A DNA stretch of 64,000 nucleotides from Lytechinus pictus (lineage: Eukaryota; Echinodermata; Echinoidea; Temnopleuroida; Toxopneustidae): the NCBI RefSeq assembly GCF_037042905.1, contig NW_026974141.1, positions 1,015,001-1,079,000 on the forward strand, written 5' to 3'. This document shows, piece after piece, positions 9,849-22,400 of this stretch. Position numbers and translations under genes: made by a program. Below the pieces are notes generated by a model. It had not been told where the DNA came from and made no database searches. It saw nothing but the letters and a program-made list of their open reading frames with translations. Numbering within the stretch: position 1 is the first letter of the stretch; every line of letters begins with the position of its first letter.

Positions 9849-10394
9849 AAATGATAAAAACAATGTTTGTTATTTCTCATCAAATGTAAAACTTACAACT
9901 ACAAGAACACCGTTACTTTAGGTTATTGTACACATGTACATGGTTTGAAATTTATTGACTTTTTGCTTTATTAAAATATCTTGAATAGGTTTCAATCATT
10001 AATATAAAAAATAATGGAACGTAATAAAAATAATTTTAAGTATTATAGTAACTTAATATAAAATAATTAATGAAGTAAGTCAACCCTGATGTAGACTCTG
10101 TTGAATAATTGATTTCTGAAATGAAAAAAAAAGAAACGCAAAGGGGAAAATTAATCTAGGTTAGATTACTCTGCCTTTGATACAGAGTTGATAATGTAAT
10201 TAAAGGGTTGATGAAAAAGTGAAAGGATATAAGAATGTTTTGGAGAATAATACTCAATATAAAATCATAAATCGGTGGGCGTGGAAGAGAAATATTTTAT
10301 ATGACTTACGTTCGTCACTCATTGTGAAAGTTTGATTCAAGACCAAAATACTCTGAAATTATGAAAGAATACCCCGATCTCGCTATCAATAGCT
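9849..10394. other. AT-rich intergenic or intronic stretch
   Basis: No coding frame or repeat recognised. It may be intron or upstream sequence of the minus-strand repeat gene. Confidence 0.5.
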
Positions 10395-10560
10395 CGGGGG
10401 GGGGGGGCGTTTCATGAAAGGACTTGTCGGACGTTTTATCCAACAAGTCCTTTTTTATCCGACAGTTACTATAGTAACAGTGCTTCTCAACCAATCAGAA
10501 TCCAGGAAAGTTGTCAGATTTGACAACTTGTCGGACGAAAATATTGATGAAACGCCCCCC
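10395..10560. mobile_element. Small inverted-repeat element (MITE) with GGGGGGCGTTTCAT termini
   Basis: The left end GGGGGGCGTTTCATGAA is mirrored by TTGATGAAACGCCCCCC at the right end. Internally, GACTTGTCGGACG pairs with the region around AACTTGTCGGACG near the other end. No coding capacity; about 165 bp. Confidence 0.7.
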
Positions 10561-11364
10561 AGGTATGCGATCAAAAAATTAGAGTGAATAATGATGAAAT
10601 TGTAAAGTAAACTTTGTTACCATGCGCAGATCATGATGCGTGTGCGTCAATGAAGCAGTTACGTCACAATGTCTTGAGTGTCAAATCAAGATGTATGCGC
10701 GAATGCGTTTCATTATTTTTTTTTATTACGTTGGTGATTTATAATAAAAACCTAAATATGGAAACTGTATGCGCGATTGCGATGAGGTAAAACATAATAA
10801 TTCATCGATTTTGTCGATATTTCTTTAACGATGATATCAAATAAATGTTGTGTTGAGTTGAATGTATTTCAGGATGTAAGAGTTGAGAAAATGCAACTTT
10901 TCATATATATTTCGACCTCGAACTGGGCATTCTAATTGTTTTTTCTCACCATGGCATAGTGTAATTTATCTACACAATTGATGTGAGTGCAATGAGCGAG
11001 CTTAAAACTTTTAAAATTTTCCGACATGAAAACTGAACAGTTTGAGCACAAGTTTTCAATAAAAGAACAATATTTTTTATGTATCTGATATAAACAATTA
11101 AATGCGAGTCCGCAGCGCGAGCTGAATTTCTATAAATAAATGATTTACTGTCCCGGAAGGGAACCTGTTAATAGATGTTTAACATTAAAAAATTTTGCTA
11201 ATTCTTCTTATTTACGTCTACTCGATAACTATTCTCATTTTCGTCTTCCCTCCCCCTTTTGTTTATTTCTTTTGATTTTTTTTTGCTTTGCAAATAGGGG
11301 TTGAAGCCGTTCCGGCCAGGTAGATCCGCCTATATCTTCACATTATCTTTAATTTTAATTTTGT
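10561..11364. other. Non-coding stretch with fragments of 'GCGAGC' type dispersed repeat
   Basis: No gene seen. Short pieces such as GCGAGTCCGCAGCGCGAGCTG (11104-11124) resemble stretches at 12640-12740 and 62890-62915, suggesting remnants of one dispersed repeat. Confidence 0.4.
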
Positions 11365-11525
11365 CAGGGGCCGCGGAAGCGGGGGGGGGGGGGGGGGGGC
11401 TTGGGGGCTTCAGTCCCCCACTTTTTTCCAAAACCGTGTACAAAAAAGTAAAAATGACCATATTATTGTGATTTTTGCATGGTCAGCCCCCCCCCCTCAT
11501 TTTGAAAATCGTTCCGCGGCCCCTG
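11365..11525. mobile_element. MITE with CAGGGGCCGCGGAA termini and long G/C tracts
   Basis: Perfect terminal inverted repeats CAGGGGCCGCGGAA / TTCCGCGGCCCCTG flank a 19-base G run (11381-11399) and a C-rich run. The core TTTTTGCATGGTCAGCCCC recurs, inverted, in related copies near 36820, 53530 and 62640. Confidence 0.8.
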
Positions 11526-13200
11526 GCAGCCGTGTATCGATTAATATTACTTTGTTTTACATAGATACGTATAAATACAAAAAAAAACCTGTGCAAGTAG
11601 GCTTACATAATATAACAATATCTTAAATCAAATAAGTGCTAATAATGGAATACTTACACTCAAACTTAAATTCATTCAATGTAGGAGCACCACTTATTTT
11701 TAAAGGTATATCATTCCAGGATCTGGACCAGTATATCTTATTGACCTATATAATGGGCTAAGGTAGTTAGCGGGTTTGATAAATGTACTAATTTGTTGAG
11801 ATTCTCGTAGGATATTATGAATAAATGAATTCAAAAGGAACATTTTATGATCAAATATTATTGGGAATTGGCGATAGTGAAACCTAAACATAAACAAACA
11901 ATTTGAAATATATGTATATCATCAATTTTTAAACTTTGAAACGGTTAAAGATTGTATTCAATATGAGTCCTAACAATTCCTCTTTATGACAGTTTATCCA
12001 AAATTAAAGATAAGAATAAAGCTAAGAAGTCTGACTGTTCGGACAACCCCTTAAAAAAACAGCTTGGAGCAGCCGATTGGGGAAAATGTGCATGATTGAC
12101 CCCCCGGCCCCCTTATTGGCGAAAGCTCGATCCACATCTGTAAAATAAAATGTGTATATTAAAATGTATAGACATATGAATTTAATGTGAATAAAAGTGT
12201 GCCCCCCATTCCCAAAAGCTGACTACGATGGCTGCGGATGAGGTTTTGCCCCGCCCTAGTAAAAAAGGGTGTTTGAGGTCCAAACAATCAACCCCCCCCC
12301 CGCAGAGCGATTTTTGTGTGTATAGGTTTATAAGTGGTAAACATCAAGAATGGATCTGTTAGGACATTTTGAACTCGAAAAGCATTAACCAGCCCCTATA
12401 GCGATATTTGATTTGATAACTTCTATCGTTATCGTAGATTGTTGAATGCATTTATATTTTCTTTGTTCGATGTTCAGTAGTTTATTTTGTTAAGTTGTAA
12501 TTATTGTAGACATGCTAAGTTTGGTCCTGGACCTTTGTAACATGTACGTACATGTGTCTATGTTTAAACCGGATGAATAAAATGAATTATTTGCAGGACT
12601 AGCGCAATGAGAGATAATTATGAACATGATGAGCTAGCTTCGCTTCGCACTTGCATTATTCGATGTATCCTTTTCATGAGTCACTAAATGCAGTCCTAAC
12701 ATGTTCCTTTTCTGGTCAGTATTTATTTCAGCTCGCACTCCGCGCTCGTGTTCTTCAGTTAGATGCAGATCTTTTTAATGATTGCAAAATTAACTGCTCA
12801 GAATGTTTTATTTTCATTTCTTATTGAAATTTCTAAAAGTCTGAGCTTGCTATCCACGCTCGCAACACCTCCCAAGGATGCCCTTTTAACAGTAATTGAC
12901 CAAAAAACGAGATTTACAACTTCGAACAGCTTTGATTTTTTTTTCCAATTATATAACCGCTCGCTCGTTACACTCCCTCGCGAAACATATATGAAACTCG
13001 AATACCTATCTTACCATAATCAGAAATCACTTAAAAATGCTTTGCTCTATTTAATTACTATGAAACTCACAATGACTTCACGCAGATGATAATCTCGTGG
13101 TGAAAGTATCACCAAAATGCCAATTTTTATATGCCATTTTTGGATTTGCCTTCCAGATATGATCCAAACAAAAATTCGGGTAAGATTCGATCATTGCGCA
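11526..13200. other. Non-coding stretch upstream of the dioxygenase gene
   Basis: No coding exon recognised on either strand. It holds poly-C runs (around 12100 and 12290-12300) and degenerate dispersed-repeat fragments (12600-12750). Confidence 0.5.
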
Positions 13201-13210
13201 AGACACTTGC

Positions 13211-13241
13211 GTACGTACGTACCGGAGCGGTACGTACGTAC
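13211..13241. promoter_or_regulatory. Perfect 13-bp-arm palindrome about 95 bp upstream of the dioxygenase start codon
   Basis: GTACGTACGTACC (13211-13223) is perfectly inverted as GGTACGTACGTAC (13229-13241) around a 5-base loop. It lies in the presumed promoter or 5' UTR of the dioxygenase. It could be a cis-regulatory site or a cruciform; no factor is assigned. No clear TATA box was identified. Confidence 0.35.
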
Positions 13242-13336
13242 ACGTTGGATCATGCATATGCTGCGCTGCGTGCTCTTTAATCTTGCATCACATCATCAAT
13301 ATATTTCACATCCATCGCACACTGCTGAACAAAAAA

Positions 13337-13495
13337 ATGGCGAAGAGCATTGCGATCATCGACTTTGATTGCTTTCGTTTAGATACAGAAGTAACTGACC
13401 AGAAGAAATTCGAAAAGCTTGTTGATGAAGTCCATGATGCGTTGACAAAGGTGGGGTTTATGTACCTCATAAACCATGGAATTCCAACAGAAAAG
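13337..13495 (+). CDS. Dioxygenase exon 1 (residues 1-53)
   Basis: ATG at 13337 after GAACAAAAAA. Encodes the start of DIOX_N to NHGIPTEK; donor AAAAG|GTGAGT; ends at a codon boundary. Confidence 0.93.
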
Positions 13496-16400
13496 GTGAG
13501 TAGAATCGGGGGTGTACCGTGTAATTCTTTATCATGGGGTCGTGCTGCGGAAATTGAGAAGCGATACCACGGGTACGGTACCGGTACCCGGGTGTACGGG
13601 TGGGAGAGACGTGAGAGAGGCCCGCAAAATGCTCTTGCCTTGGGTCAAGATCTAGGCCTATACTTAGTTTTAGCCTGGAGGCTCCTGGAGAGTAAAAATC
13701 AGCCTACTATAGGATGGGGGGTCGGGTGTACGCGATGTGCGTGCTGTCGCCAAGCGGAAGACAAAGAAATCAAGATTGAAGATGGCGACGTAAAACACGG
13801 CCGTAACTTGGCGTAACTCGTAAGCTCTTCCCATCTTTTCAAATTTCATAACATTTTTCTCATTTTTTTAATGAATTCTTCTTTAAAAACTAAATCGATA
13901 TCGCAGAAATGTTGGAAATGAAGTTGAACCCCATGTACATGATTTAGGGCTAGATATTTCAGAGCCAGAGCTGAGGGAAAGTAGAATTAGTAGTAGAAAT
14001 CTCGGGGGCGAAAGTTTCAGGTTTTGTGGCCGTACGTGCATGACTTGCCTTAGTCTTAACCCAGGAAGCTCCCGCCCGCGCAGCGGGCGGGAGCCTAGGA
14101 GCTTACCGTGTATTTGACCATAGTCACCGGACTAGGGTGATTTATGGTCTAAATATTTCTCCAAATGAATTGTGAAAACAGAAAGTATACAATTACCACG
14201 ATTAGGCCTATATGGATGAAGGTCTAACGAGTGGCAGTTTCCTGACATCTGGGCACAGACTGGAACCTCAAAAAAACGAAAAGTTCTCTCCTCTACCCCA
14301 GTCTCGATCGGCCATTTTGTTACGATTTTTAACAAAAATGGCCGATCGAGACGGGGGTAGAACTAGAAGTAGAGAACTTTTCGTTTTTTTGAGGTTCCAG
14401 TTTGTGCCCAGGGGCAGTATTCTGAGGTCATTTTATCTTTAAAATATTTTATTTTATCTCTTAAAATGAAATTGGTATTCTGAGATGACATTTTATCTTT
14501 CAGATAAAATTTAAAATTTCATGTTGCGTATAAATTTTATCTTGCGTATTTATGATGATACGCAACAGAGCAGTGGCTGCGTAGACATACCCATCGCGTA
14601 TCTGGCCATTGCAACGCGGGTGATGTGCTTACGCCCAAGTTACTTTGAAGAAAAAATGAAATAAACTTAAAAGAGGGTAGGGGCTATTTTATCTCCGCGA
14701 CGTTCATTTCGTCAATATTTCTAAGTGAATTAACTCCAAATGTTGGCATGAAAATTAAAAAAAATGATATCTTCATTGAGAACAACACCTTAAAGTTATT
14801 CCTGTACAATCAGGAAGCATTTCATAAGACTTTTCTTGACTAATATTGTCTTTGAAATGATGCTTGAAAAGATGCGATATAGACTTCGAAAAAAAGATGA
14901 GAGTATTGCCATTTTTGTTAAAAAGAAATCTCTGTAAAGACGCACAAGCGTATAGTGCAAGCGTATTGAAGTCAATAAATTGACGCAATCTCACTCCTTC
15001 GCCACACCTCCTAGCGGAATGGATTTCCATTGGTTGAGTGATATGAGAGAGCTATAAAAGCGCGTTTCTAATTGGATATTGATTAAAAAATAGGTGTGTC
15101 TTACAGAGATAAAATGAAGATAAAATTGTTCTCAGAATACCAATTCGGAGAGATTTTAAGGGTATTTTATCTCACTGATTTTAACGGAGATAAAATATTT
15201 TATTTTATCTGAGATAAAATGGATCTCAGAATACCACCCCTGATGTCAGGAAACTGCCACTCGTTAGACCTTCATCCATATAATCGTGGTAATTGTATAC
15301 TTTCTGTTTTCACAATTCATTTGGAGAAATATTTAGACCATAAATCACCCTAGTCCGGTGACTATGGTCAAATACACGGTAAGCTCCTGGGCTACCGCCT
15401 GCGCAGCGGGCGGGAGCTCCCTGGGTTAGCCTTAGTCTTAGACCAAAAGGTTAGGTCTCTGTTATGTTGGTTGTTCAGCTGAACTCCGTTGGCTTCACTC
15501 ACCAAATACAGAGACCGAAGTTCTACTAGCGCGATCTGTACAGGGGACTCAACACTCATGGGATCAATGCATCTCGCGTGCGAAGGATTCATATGCACAT
15601 GGTGCACGCGAATTTTTCACACCCTTTTTACTAAAATAACTATGCCATTCCTTTTAAAATATTGTTTCTAATTGTGCTATGACACTTACCGAACCATATG
15701 GATCGTTTCTTGACTTCTCTTTGGTGTGTTTTTAAGAAAAAAAAAGCATTTTCTCGTGATCTTCACGTAGATACCGCAGGGTCATCGTGGTTGTAAACTT
15801 TTGCTTAAAGAGGGCGCGCGATATATTATTCACAAGATGTTTGTTTACGGTTCTGCAGCTTGTACTGCTAGCTGCATTTTAGACGCTCAGCATTATTTTC
15901 CTCTTTCTGTTTTTTTTTTTGCTGTCAAGCGGTATTTTCTATTGTAGCGCCATCAGCGATGATGAAATGTAACCTATAAGTATATACATGAGATTGCAAC
16001 CTGTTGATTTTTGGTACAATTTCCTATCATGCGCCGACGACTTGAATCGAGAATGTTCGATAGGAAAATTTCGCATTTCGATTGTTGTTTGCGTAATTTC
16101 CAGTGCAGTATGAGGATGACTAAGGACGGATCGAACGAAGTATCCTGGTTGAGATTTGGAGGTAAGCGATAAAAACACTTTAATAAATAATTTATAATTC
16201 CTTTTTCAAATAAATTTAAATCATACGATCAAGAATAACATAGTGGACAAATATTGAAAGGTTTGGCGTAGTTTAGTCCCTCACATTCGTGTGATGAATG
16301 AAAACGTCAAAATGCACTATGAAATCACATGTGTTGTGCGAGGTTAGTATACTTACCTCGCATGTTGTGTGAGTGGGGACTCAATGGCCATATGTTTATG

Positions 16401-19400
16401 TGTATTATTAAGTTCGGATAAAACGGGGCAGTGAAGTTGCGCGACAGCCGAGGTAAGTCACTGTTTTTGTTCCTTTTATTGATTTTCCCTGTTTTTTGGC
16501 AATTAATGCAAAGAGGGAATATCAATTTGCATTTCGGTCGGGTTTATTTTCAAAAGTTTGATTCATTTAAGACAAAAATTGAAGAGCCCCGACATGGGAA
16601 TTTTGCATTGTAAGTCCCCTAATGGTGGCTGCACGATAGCGAGCCGTCTGTGTATGAGGAGAAAAAAAAAAAAAAAGGTTAAAAAACTCCTCGAAACAGA
16701 CGGCTGCCAGCTGTCTAGACTTGCCTTAGACGTGTCTCAGGCGTCAGTGGGGAGTAAGCCTACGTAGAGTAGATGACTTTTACTCCCCAGACGCCTCCAG
16801 GCTACATACATCTACACGCACTGCCCAAAAACTTGAAACTTTATAGTTTATGCCCGTGGGATACAACTTCATTTCCGACATTTCTACGTCTACGATATTT
16901 GATTTCATTTTTAAACAATTCATTAAAAAAAGGTCTAACATTAGGTCATATGTCACCATTTTTTGCATGATTATTCTTCTAGATGTCTACCATCATGAGG
17001 GTATTCAATCTAATCAAAGTCATTTAACACTATTTTTCAGGTCATAAAAGCCTCTGAAATGTCCCATACGTAACGCGCATGAATTCTTGGACTTTCCCTT
17101 ATTGAAAAAAGTGCCCTCCAAGGCTCCAACATACAGATTGGAGTCTTGAAGACCTTACCTGTTATATATTTTAAATTTTTGGCAGGAAATGTTTGCAGAA
17201 GGGACTTCAGAGAACTTTTTCAGATTATTCTCAGTGCATTCTCTAAAATTTGAAATAGTTTAGAGTTCAGTGCGGAGAGACCGTTGTTTTACCAATTTCT
17301 GGACATTTGTGTGACTTGGCAACAAAGGCCCTTACGATCGAGGTTCTATGAATATTTTGTCACCAGCAAGTCAAAAGTGATATAAAGGAACAAAACATGT
17401 GTGAAAAATAATATTGATTTTTCACACACTGATGAAATTCATGGTGATCTAATTTCTGTGGTGACAAAGTAGTCTAGACCCAAGGTCACATGTAATTGTG
17501 TTGTCTGTAGGCCTGCATTGTATTGTAGGTGATGATTTAAATGAATACATGGCAGTGAGGAGATGACAGATACTTTTTTATTGTAAGAAAATCATTGTAC
17601 AGTGTACATAAAGTAGGAAAAGTTCATGCCGTTTTTGTCAGTAAAAGTTGGTTGTTATTTTTTTTTCTCTGATCCCTTCATGTATATGGGGCCTTAGGTT
17701 TGAAGCACTATGGCTCTAGGCCCTACAATACATGCAGCTAATTAGTGCTGCAAGTCAGGCGCCATGTTCGGGTTCGGTTCGGTTCGGCAAGGTTCGGCAG
17801 AAATTTGCCGAACATTGGTTCGGTTCGGGGTTCGGTAATGATAGACTGATAAAGCTATAGTTCATTCAGGTACGTAGCGTACCGGTAGCAATTTGTACTT
17901 GATTGACTGCATGTGCTCGCGTGTACCTCTGTCACATCAAACCATTTTATCTCTATCTTGTTGACATGAAACTATGAAAGTTATAGCGCTCAACGAATCA
18001 ACTGTTATCTCGAATTTGATTATCTGATGACAGATTTATTGGGTAACTCACAGTTCTAAAATGGCGACTCTTCCTAGTCGTCCATACCTGGACCACACTT
18101 TGGATACTTGCCAAATTAACTACGCTCGCACTCGTACCAGCTAGGCCATGCCAGCGCATGCAGTCCCTAGCTAGTAGCGGGACTCTGAGCTCATGAATAT
18201 TTATATATACAGTCCGTCCAAACGTGATACGAGGCGGCCAGCGCCAGTGCACTGAACTGTAGGCATAGTCGGGCCAGGGGCGTGTCGAAGAAAGCGTGCT
18301 TATGTAATGCGCCTTTCGCTAATTGGCTCGATGGGTGAACTAAACCACCAATCGCATGTCGCTGATTGTCGCATCGGTACATACAGCCACGTGCTTTGTC
18401 TGCTCGCGAAACTCAGCTCACTGATTGAAGAGCAATTCCCGAGATTTCTATGATTTCATTGGTCAGATTTCATTCGACCATAAACATACAGACCAAGTGG
18501 GATGCAAAGTTTTACGACTGTAATGGGATAGGGGGAGTAGAGTGATCATCGAATTGTTTATGGTTAATTTGAGAAGTTGATAAGAAAGGGAGAAAAAAGT
18601 AAAGAATGGGGGTCATTTTCCCCCAAGAGATGAATGTTTCCGCATGGCTTTATCTTCATTTAACTTGTCAACGAGGGGAAGGGGATCTTGCTATATTCTA
18701 TACCGTAATCATTCATGAGTGTTTGATTTTTATTTTCATCTGATTGTTAATAATAAAAAAGATAACTTCACCTCATCTCATTTCTATATTATTTGTTTTG
18801 CGTCTCTCCTTTCCATCTCTAACAGTCACTCACTTTATTTCCCACTTTCACTGGATCTCTCGTTTTCAAAACTCTTTACTTCTCTCTAAATCATGAAAAC
18901 TAGACAGTAGCGAGCCGACACCTCAATAATAATGTAAATCACCTCAATCAGATCTTTATTCTCCGCCGCAACAATAAACGAGTTACGATCTTAATCACAT
19001 CGTATCGTAATTCGTAATATTAATGGTACTTCATCTTTCACTTTCAGTTTATTGAGCTCGTTCATTCAAAATACTTTGAAGATTTTCAAACAAGAATCTT
19101 GTTCGCCACCTAAAAACAACAATATTTTAGATAGTTAGATTTAACCAATGAACACTCAAACAGTTTTGGTTTTCTTTACCATGCTTCGGCGATTCGGCCA
19201 CAGAGCGAGAGATGATGAAAGCCAGTAAAATGATTATAGCGCAAGCTCGCGCAACATCGTTCATCGGATCTCCTTTCTTAATCAGGGCCGTAAAAACCAC
19301 AATGTCAACATGAAAATGAAAACAAAATCTAGTAACCGCAAAATAAGCGCATACTTCCAACATACAATTGCAAAGAAGATTAAATAGAGAATGCGCAAAT

Positions 19401-22400
19401 ATAATGATTAGAAAGGGTGTAAACTTATAAATTTATTAGCTGAAAGCCGTTTTTTTTTTTTTTTTTGCCGAACTTCCGAACCAAGTCTTAGTGTTCGGTT
19501 CGGTTCTGTTCGGTTCGGAAGTGCCATGTTCGGCGAACTACCGTTCGGTTCGGCGGTTCGGCTACAGCACTACAGCTAATCCAGGAATTAAGTCAAACCC
19601 CTGCAATACATGTACATGCAAAGCAAATCCAGGAATTAATTCAAATAACCCGGATTAATAAAGTCCAGAGGTTAATTTTTTTCAAGGCTATCAGCTTTCT
19701 CTAGAATGCTATTCATTTTTATAATAAAGACCAATCTTTGCAAAAAGCTGCTAATTGGCCTTACAATAAAAACAAAATAAAAAGGAAAAACAACAAACTG
19801 TCCCAACAATTAGGATGTACATGTTAGTCCCATTCAAATCTGTGTGCAATGCATGACTGTTTCAATTAAAAAAAAAAATCATTTTGCTGATGTCAAGTTT
19901 CCAATGTATTACAGCCAGCTAACACCAGTTCTCGGGTACACTGTTTACAATCGCTTTTGAGGCAGTTTCCACCATTATTCAAATTTGCAACTTGAACAAA
20001 ACATTTCTGAATTCATGTAACAAATATCCTGGTAGGTACTTTGTACCCTCTTCTCTATATTGAGGTGTATATTATATTCATGGCTGCTGTTTAGTCTGTC
20101 CAGAGTTAAGAAAGCATTTCACAAATAGTGATTTTCAATGGCACTTTTTGTAAGCTAAATGTATGTGTACATCTCATTGGCTGAGAGCTGAGCAAATAAA
20201 TTTATTTATTTCTAATTATCATTAAAAACATAATTATAACATACAATTCCCGGGTACAATTCAAACCAATAATACATTGTATACCAATAAAATACGAAAT
20301 GGAAATATAAATAAGAGAGAGAAAAAAATTAGAATATGGGGGAGCCAGCATACAATGTAGGCCAATGGCCTTTCTAAAGCTGGGCTCCCAAAACTAGGCC
20401 TGACTTGAAACGGATATTTCAATATTCGGATACCCGACAGTGGCAGGGTTGGCACGTTTTAAACGGTGTGTTTTAAAACATGTTTTAAACGCGTTTTAAA
20501 ACACCTGTTTTTTTAACAAAAAAAACGTGTTTTAAAACACCGCATAGGCTTGTGTGTTGTAAATTGATGGATGTGATTTTAAATTACCAGTAATTTTTTA
20601 ATACTTTTATTTCTGAAGTGGTGTATTATTTTCTTCTGATTAAACTCTTTCTCAACACCACTCTTTTTCTCCTCTTTCTCTTTCCCCCTTTATTCTCCCT
20701 TTCTCCATTGCTTTGTCATGTTCTTTTCCTCCCTGTTCTTACGTGCACATGTCATCATTCCATATATATAAATATTCTCATTTTAACAAATAGAGTCTAT
20801 ATCTGAGTGTTGTGCTCACTTTTTGGACAGGGAAAGAAACACTATTTGAAATAAGCTCAAATACATGTAGACTACATGTAATAGCATTAAATACTTGAAT
20901 GAAATGGAAGTGTTGCACAAGCATACACAAACAAAATCGACTATAAAACTGACATTGTACTTTTGAGGTACACACGAAAGCAGGTGAAACTTTGCGCTTC
21001 ATAAAGATGAAGAAAAGTAATTTAAACAGAATAAGATAGTCAGCGGGCAAACCTTAACCCTAACAATCCAAGGGGACCTTAACACTATCTTAACTGGGCT
21101 ATTTCAGACCAAGATATAATGGGGAGGGGTCAATTTGACCCCCCCCCCTCTCCAGATCTCGGCCGCTGATTGTGCGATCGCCGTGAAAATTTGCATGCGC
21201 GTATAGCCAGATGTAAACTACAAGACTGTATAGTATAATTTTCTAAAAATTGATTGTTTATATATTTTTTTGAAATTAATTATGCAAATATTGCGTATGA
21301 AATTTGCCCTAAATTTGTTTTTTATGTATGTTTTTGCCTTTAACTCAATTTATGTAGCTAGTAGAATGCTAATTTTTGGTGAGAGTATACATTTTTACAT
21401 TTCTAACAAATATCTACAAAAAAATTGCAAAAATATAATTACTTTCTTATGTATTTTATTGTTTTTGAAACTCTTATGTATTTCTTTGTTTTTTCAAACC
21501 TTTGTTTTTTATTGTTTTTTCCAATGAACTTTAATAGTCGGGGACACTTTTGCGATCATAAATAGCATAAAATAAATCCATTTAAAGCAACAAAAGTAAA
21601 AATAATCATATATTTATGATTTTGGGTTGAAAAACACGATTGGCATTGACTTTGTACACGGAATCACAAAACCGCGTACCCGGGCATCGCAAATTTGGTC
21701 TCAAAAGATGCAGCGAGCAGCGCAGTCAAAAAATTTCCCGCGACGGCATAGTGATGAATTTGTCAAGGGGGGGGGGGGTCGATTTGACCCCCCCCCCCCA
21801 GTTTTATAAGGGTTAATGCTCAGTAGCCTACCTCAAAAATTTCTATGATAAATCCTTAAACAAGACAGGGCCACATCATAATCATTCTAGACTATTTGGG
21901 GGATGCATGCATCATGCATGCATGGGTATGCGGTAATGATATGACACAAGTGCATGTCAGACCCCAAATTGATCAAATACGTAAATGTGTAAAGCCAATT
22001 GTAAATTCTTGCCAAAATTTGTATCCGTTTCATTATTTGTACATTTTATTAATGATTGGAAAATTATTGCCAATAATTTTCATTAAAAAAACAATTAAAA
22101 ATGTATTAAAAAAAAGTGTAAATGTACATAAGAAAAAATAAGAAAACAGTTTAAAAACAAATTCTAAAAACATTTTATATATACTGATTATATTTCTAAT
22201 ATGCATTTGATCAAAATTCTTCAATAAAAAAAAGCAGTTCAAGGGCTATATTTCTAGATTTATCCAAGAATGGCATAATTGATTCAAATGAAATAAAGCA
22301 TATTGGAGCCCCATATATCATGTAATTTCCTTCCATAGTGCAAATTCTTCTCCCCTCCCCCCCCCCCCTAGATTGACAAGACTCAAAATACCCCGAGACT

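Noticed and set aside
9435-9854. 139-codon plus-strand Ser-rich frame
   Set aside because: Antisense shadow of the Glu-rich gene head (GAG/GAA reversed gives Ser/Leu/Phe).
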